From the NCBI GenBank assembly GCA_934667795.1, contig CAKUMP010000107.1, positions 1 to 7,625 of the forward strand: a stretch of DNA of 7,625 bases, in the 5' to 3' direction. Each line of letters begins with the position of its first letter. Position 1 is the first letter of the stretch. The position numbers were made by a program, and so were the translations under genes. Source of the stretch: an uncultured Chthoniobacterales bacterium (lineage in GTDB: Bacteria; Verrucomicrobiota; Verrucomicrobiia; Chthoniobacterales; CAKUMP01). Below the pieces are notes generated by a model. That model worked only from the letters and a program-made list of their open reading frames with translations. It was not told the DNA's origin and did no database searches. Of the stretch, positions 5,739 through 7,625 are shown in pieces.

Positions 5739-5758
5739 GGAAAGGTTATTTCCTTTCC
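5739..5758 (+). terminator. Hairpin between glnB and uppP, possible terminator
   Basis: GGAAAGG (5739-5745) and CCTTTCC (5752-5758) form a perfect 7-base-pair stem around TTATTT, 73 bases past the glnB stop. Only a broken T-rich stretch (CTTCTTGTCTTT) follows after four bases, so it is not a classic intrinsic terminator. It lies 33 bases before uppP and could equally be a leader structure of that gene. Confidence 0.4.
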
Positions 5759-5791
5759 AGCGCTTCTTGTCTTTAACGTGTATCCCTAAAT

Positions 5792-6631
5792 ATGGATTGG
5801 TGGCATGCTTTGATTTTGGGTCTTGTGGAAGGGCTAACGGAATACCTGCCCGTCAGTTCCACCGGACATTTACTTTTTACACAACGTTTATTAGGGATCC
5901 CTCAAAGTGAAGTTGCAGATGCATTCGCGATTTGTATTCAGGCGGGTGCCATTGTCGCGGTGCTCGGGCTTTATTTTCGACGCGTCAAGGATATGGCGCT
6001 GGGAGTGGTCGGGAAAAACCCAAATGGACTTAAATTGGCAATTCTTCTGGTCGTTGCTTTTTTACCGGCTGTCGCTGGTGGGCTATTTCTGGAAGAACCA
6101 ATCAAAACCTATTTATTTGGAGGAGAAAAATGGGGACTCTGGCCAATTGTGATCGCCTGGCTCGTCGGAGGAATCGCTATTCTAGGCGTTTCTTTTTACC
6201 GTAAGGCTCATCAGAAATCTCCAAGGACCGGACTCGACCTCCAGGATCTCACTTTCCGAATGGCTCTGATTATCGGAATTTTTCAATGCGTCGCAATGTG
6301 GCCAGGAACAAGCCGCAGTTTGATGACGATTATTTCGGGTGTGCTCGTCGGGCTTTCACTACCGGCCGCTGTGGAATTCAGTTTCTTGCTCGGCGTGATT
6401 ACGTTGGGAGCAGCGACCTGCAAGGATGCAGTCGAATTCGGGCCTAAAATGCTGGAAGCGTATGGCGCAACCAACCTTTTTCTCGGTTTTATCGCTGCCT
6501 GGCTCTCCGCAGTTCTGGCAGTTCGATGGATGGTCGCCTACCTCAACCGCAACGGCATGGCCGTTTTCGGCTACTACCGTATCCTGATCGGTATTCTCGC
6601 AACTTTCTATTTATTATACGGGATCCCTTGA
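5792..6631 (+). CDS. uppP: Undecaprenyl-diphosphatase (BacA/UppP family)
   Basis: Polytopic inner-membrane enzyme of 279 residues that removes one phosphate from undecaprenyl diphosphate, regenerating the lipid carrier for peptidoglycan and other surface polymers; extra copies give bacitracin tolerance. The two signature regions are intact: EGLTEYLPVSSTGHL (13-27, with E13, E17, S23 and H26 as likely catalytic residues) and PGTSRS (171-176, R175). The residue after the second motif is L rather than the more usual G. Hydrophobic segments appear near 45-62, 82-100, 117-135, 156-170, 178-208, 228-246 and 258-277. The start at 5792 gives the normal MDWWHALILGLVEG opening, although no Shine-Dalgarno sequence precedes it. 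Neighbours share the strand but not the pathway, so it is probably its own transcription unit or loosely co-transcribed. Confidence 0.96.
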   Translation: MDWWHALILGLVEGLTEYLPVSSTGHLLFTQRLLGIPQSEVADAFAICIQAGAIVAVLGLYFRRVKDMALGVVGKNPNGLKLAILLVVAFLPAVAGGLFLEEPIKTYLFGGEKWGLWPIVIAWLVGGIAILGVSFYRKAHQKSPRTGLDLQDLTFRMALIIGIFQCVAMWPGTSRSLMTIISGVLVGLSLPAAVEFSFLLGVITLGAATCKDAVEFGPKMLEAYGATNLFLGFIAAWLSAVLAVRWMVAYLNRNGMAVFGYYRILIGILATFYLLYGIP

Positions 6632-6724
6632 CGTCATTCTGCATCCCTTTATATCCTGAACCCCGGATCATTTCCTTAATGAAAATTTCCTGAAGTAAAC
6701 TTTAACTCCAAATTTATAAAAAAT

Positions 6725-7135
6725 ATGTCCGCAGAAAGTGTTATTCCTGATTTGCAAGCCACGGTTTTATGTGAAGATATCCGCCAGGAAATCAATGGCA
6801 TGCAAACATTAGTCGGCGTTCTTAGCGCTATCCCCACCCCACAACTGCCAGTTCGCTTGATCAAACTCTGCCTCTGGACCCGCTGGGTTTGCGGACAAGG
6901 GACGTTTAAACAAACGGCTCGTATTTTCACCCCACAAGACGCCTCAACTCTGGCAGAAAGTACGATCGAGTTCACTTTGCGGGATGAAGCCGCGACCGCG
7001 ACCAATGTGCAGTTTTTTGGGGGTCTTCAATTTGAACAACCCGGGCTCTATCATATTGAAGTTCTGGTCGAAGATGTTTTCAAATTACGTTTCCCAATCC
7101 CCGTGGTAGTGATACAACAACAAAATCCCAAGTAA
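6725..7135 (+). CDS. DUF6941-like small cytosolic protein
   Basis: Protein of 136 residues with no signal peptide or membrane segment. The opening ATVLCEDIRQEINGMQTLVGV (12-32) matches the pattern I associate with DUF6941, a C-D/E-D-x-R-x-E-x-x-G-K-x-x-L-x-G-V stretch, followed by a proline-rich turn (PTPQLPVRL, 38-45). The rest is alternating short strands: LIKLCLWTRW, STIEFTLRDE, NVQFFGGLQFEQPGLYHIEVLVED and LRFPIPVVVI. This suggests a beta-sandwich with a GLYHIEVLV closing hairpin. No catalytic motif is visible and the role of the family is unknown. A cytosolic binding or scaffold role would be a guess. No ribosome site precedes ATG 6725, and TATAAA (6715-6720) stands four bases before it. 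It is separated from uppP by 93 bases that hold no clear terminator. Confidence 0.7.
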   Translation: MSAESVIPDLQATVLCEDIRQEINGMQTLVGVLSAIPTPQLPVRLIKLCLWTRWVCGQGTFKQTARIFTPQDASTLAESTIEFTLRDEAATATNVQFFGGLQFEQPGLYHIEVLVEDVFKLRFPIPVVVIQQQNPK

Positions 7136-7202
7136 TTTTCTTCGATACCACATGCCGGTTGATTTCCCCGTCCCCGTCCAGGTTGTAAAATGTCCCTGTC
7201 GA

Positions 7203-7234
7203 TCAAAATTCACCCTTTATCTCCCCAATTTTGA
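7203..7234. promoter_or_regulatory. 8-base inverted repeat upstream of the tRNA
   Basis: TCAAAATT (7203-7210) and AATTTTGA (7227-7234) are perfect inverted copies 16 bases apart. TCGA directly precedes the left arm (7199-7202) and recurs after the right arm behind a CTTG insert (7239-7242). The right arm abuts the candidate tRNA promoter. It could be an operator or the remnant of a terminator for the preceding gene. Confidence 0.3.
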
Positions 7235-7235
7235 C

Positions 7236-7264
7236 TTGTCGAAATCCTCATTCCGACTTACATT
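7236..7264 (+). promoter_or_regulatory. Candidate promoter of the tRNA gene
   Basis: TTGTCG (7236-7241) and TACATT (7259-7264) each match the sigma-70 consensus at four of six positions with a 17-base spacer. They would start transcription near 7271, about 15 bases before the tRNA. A better -35 match, TTGACT (7231-7236), is 22 bases from TACATT and so too far for that box. Confidence 0.35.
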
Positions 7265-7285
7265 TTCCATTCTCATCCATTTTCA

Positions 7286-7358
7286 GCGCCCATAGCTCAG
7301 TGGATAGAGCAACGGATTTCTAATCCGTGGGTCGCAGGTTCGAACCCTGCTGGGCGCA
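7286..7358 (+). tRNA. trnR: tRNA-Arg (anticodon UCU)
   Basis: A complete 73-base cloverleaf. The acceptor stem is GCGCCCA (7286-7292) with TGGGCGC (7351-7357), and the discriminator base is A7358. The D arm is GCTC/GAGC. The anticodon stem ACGGA/TCCGT encloses the loop TTTCTAA, giving anticodon TCT, which reads AGA arginine codons. The T arm GCAGG/CCTGC has the loop TTCGAAC. The 3' CCA is not encoded, so it must be added by the CCA-adding enzyme. No other tRNA adjoins it. Confidence 0.97.
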
Positions 7359-7407
7359 TTTTTGCCTGATTTGTCGCCGTCACTCTGCGCATCACCTTGA
7401 TAGGGAA

Positions 7408-7430
7408 TTAATTGCGAATTCCGCGGTTAA
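7408..7430 (+). terminator. Hairpin downstream of the tRNA
   Basis: TTAATTGCG (7408-7416) and CGCGGTTAA (7422-7430) form a 9-base-pair stem with two G-T pairs and an AATTC loop, 49 bases after the tRNA. No T-tract follows, so a terminator role is only a guess; it may simply be part of the adjacent repeat. Confidence 0.3.
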
Positions 7431-7443
7431 TCTGTGTGGTTTC

Positions 7444-7479
7444 ACGCCAAGTACGCCAAGGTCGCCAAGGTCGCAAAGG
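7444..7479 (+). repeat. Four tandem 9-base units (ACGCCAAGG type)
   Basis: The units are ACGCCAAGT, ACGCCAAGG, TCGCCAAGG and TCGCAAAGG, end to end. They follow AATCTGTGTGGTTTC, and this order (TCTGTG..., GGTTTCAC, then GCCAAG/GCAAAG units) resembles a dispersed element I recall from several environmental phyla. The periodicity is seen directly; the family assignment is from memory. Confidence 0.7.
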
Positions 7480-7625
7480 GTTTATAAAAAACAGAAGTTC
7501 TTCTTCGTAACTTCGGGTCTTGCAGGTGAAATAAAACGGTCACAGGTTGTCCTAATAAACGTAGTTCATTCAAACAAACATGATTAGAAAGGGTTAAGTT
7601 TAAGTACCCCCCAATTACGGGGGAT

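Larger units (their letters stand above)
7359..7625. other. Non-coding stretch after the tRNA with repeat-like sequence
   Basis: This 267-base tail holds no convincing gene. A frame open from 7327 to 7587 overlaps the tRNA and follows the repeats. It contains a hairpin (7408-7430), four 9-base tandem units (7444-7479) and a CTTCG-rich stretch near 7498-7530 of a kind I recall from dispersed repeats. A C-run/G-run pair (7607-7623) stands at the window edge. Confidence 0.6.

Noticed and set aside
7327..7587. An 86-residue open frame after the tRNA
   Set aside because: It begins inside the tRNA and its content follows the tandem 9-base repeats, so it is a chance frame.
7286..7625. Integrated element using the tRNA 3' end as an attachment site
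   Set aside because: No integrase gene is present, and no second copy of the tRNA 3' end (TTCGAACCCTGCTGGGCGCA) appears in the remaining sequence.

Overview
The window looks like ordinary chromosomal DNA from a Gram-negative bacterium. I favour the PVC group, probably Verrucomicrobiota, with moderate to low confidence. Four things point that way: roughly half G+C, several start codons with no Shine-Dalgarno sequence, short palindromic repeats of the TTTGGAGTGCGG...CCGCTTTGG type, and the mix of a GAF/SpoIIE phosphatase, a DUF6941-like protein and a DUF3943-like protein. No phage, transposase or CRISPR signal is present.

Layout: three leftward genes occupy 33-3081 and five rightward genes occupy 3538-7135. 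They diverge from a 456-base intergenic region (3082-3537). The leftward genes, in order of transcription, encode a secreted protein with two PepSY-like units (3081-2320), an envelope-targeted DUF3943-like protein (2239-1472) and a CNNM/CorC-type membrane protein with CBS domains (1358-33). The rightward genes encode an RsbU-like GAF-PP2C phosphatase (3538-4836), an RsbW-like GHKL kinase seven bases behind it (4844-5248), the nitrogen regulator GlnB (5327-5665), undecaprenyl-diphosphatase UppP (5792-6631) and a small DUF6941-like cytosolic protein (6725-7135). A tRNA-Arg(UCU) follows at 7286-7358.

How the genes work together: the phosphatase and kinase form a textbook partner-switching pair, but the STAS anti-anti-sigma factor and the target sigma factor are not in the window. 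GlnB adds a second, metabolic signalling protein. UppP recycles the lipid carrier for peptidoglycan and other surface polymers. The three leftward products all have export signals or membrane segments, so that side is cell-envelope biology.

The most unusual DNA is non-coding. The divergent intergenic region is a mosaic of short palindromic repeats: a 34-base direct repeat pair, an inverted REPIN-like pair and two further hairpin repeats. A second small repeat mosaic, with four 9-base tandem units, lies just downstream of the tRNA. I found no gene cluster that amounts to a clearly new system. The repeat islands, a near-leaderless promoter for the phosphatase gene, and the DUF6941-like and PepSY-like proteins deserve the closest second look.
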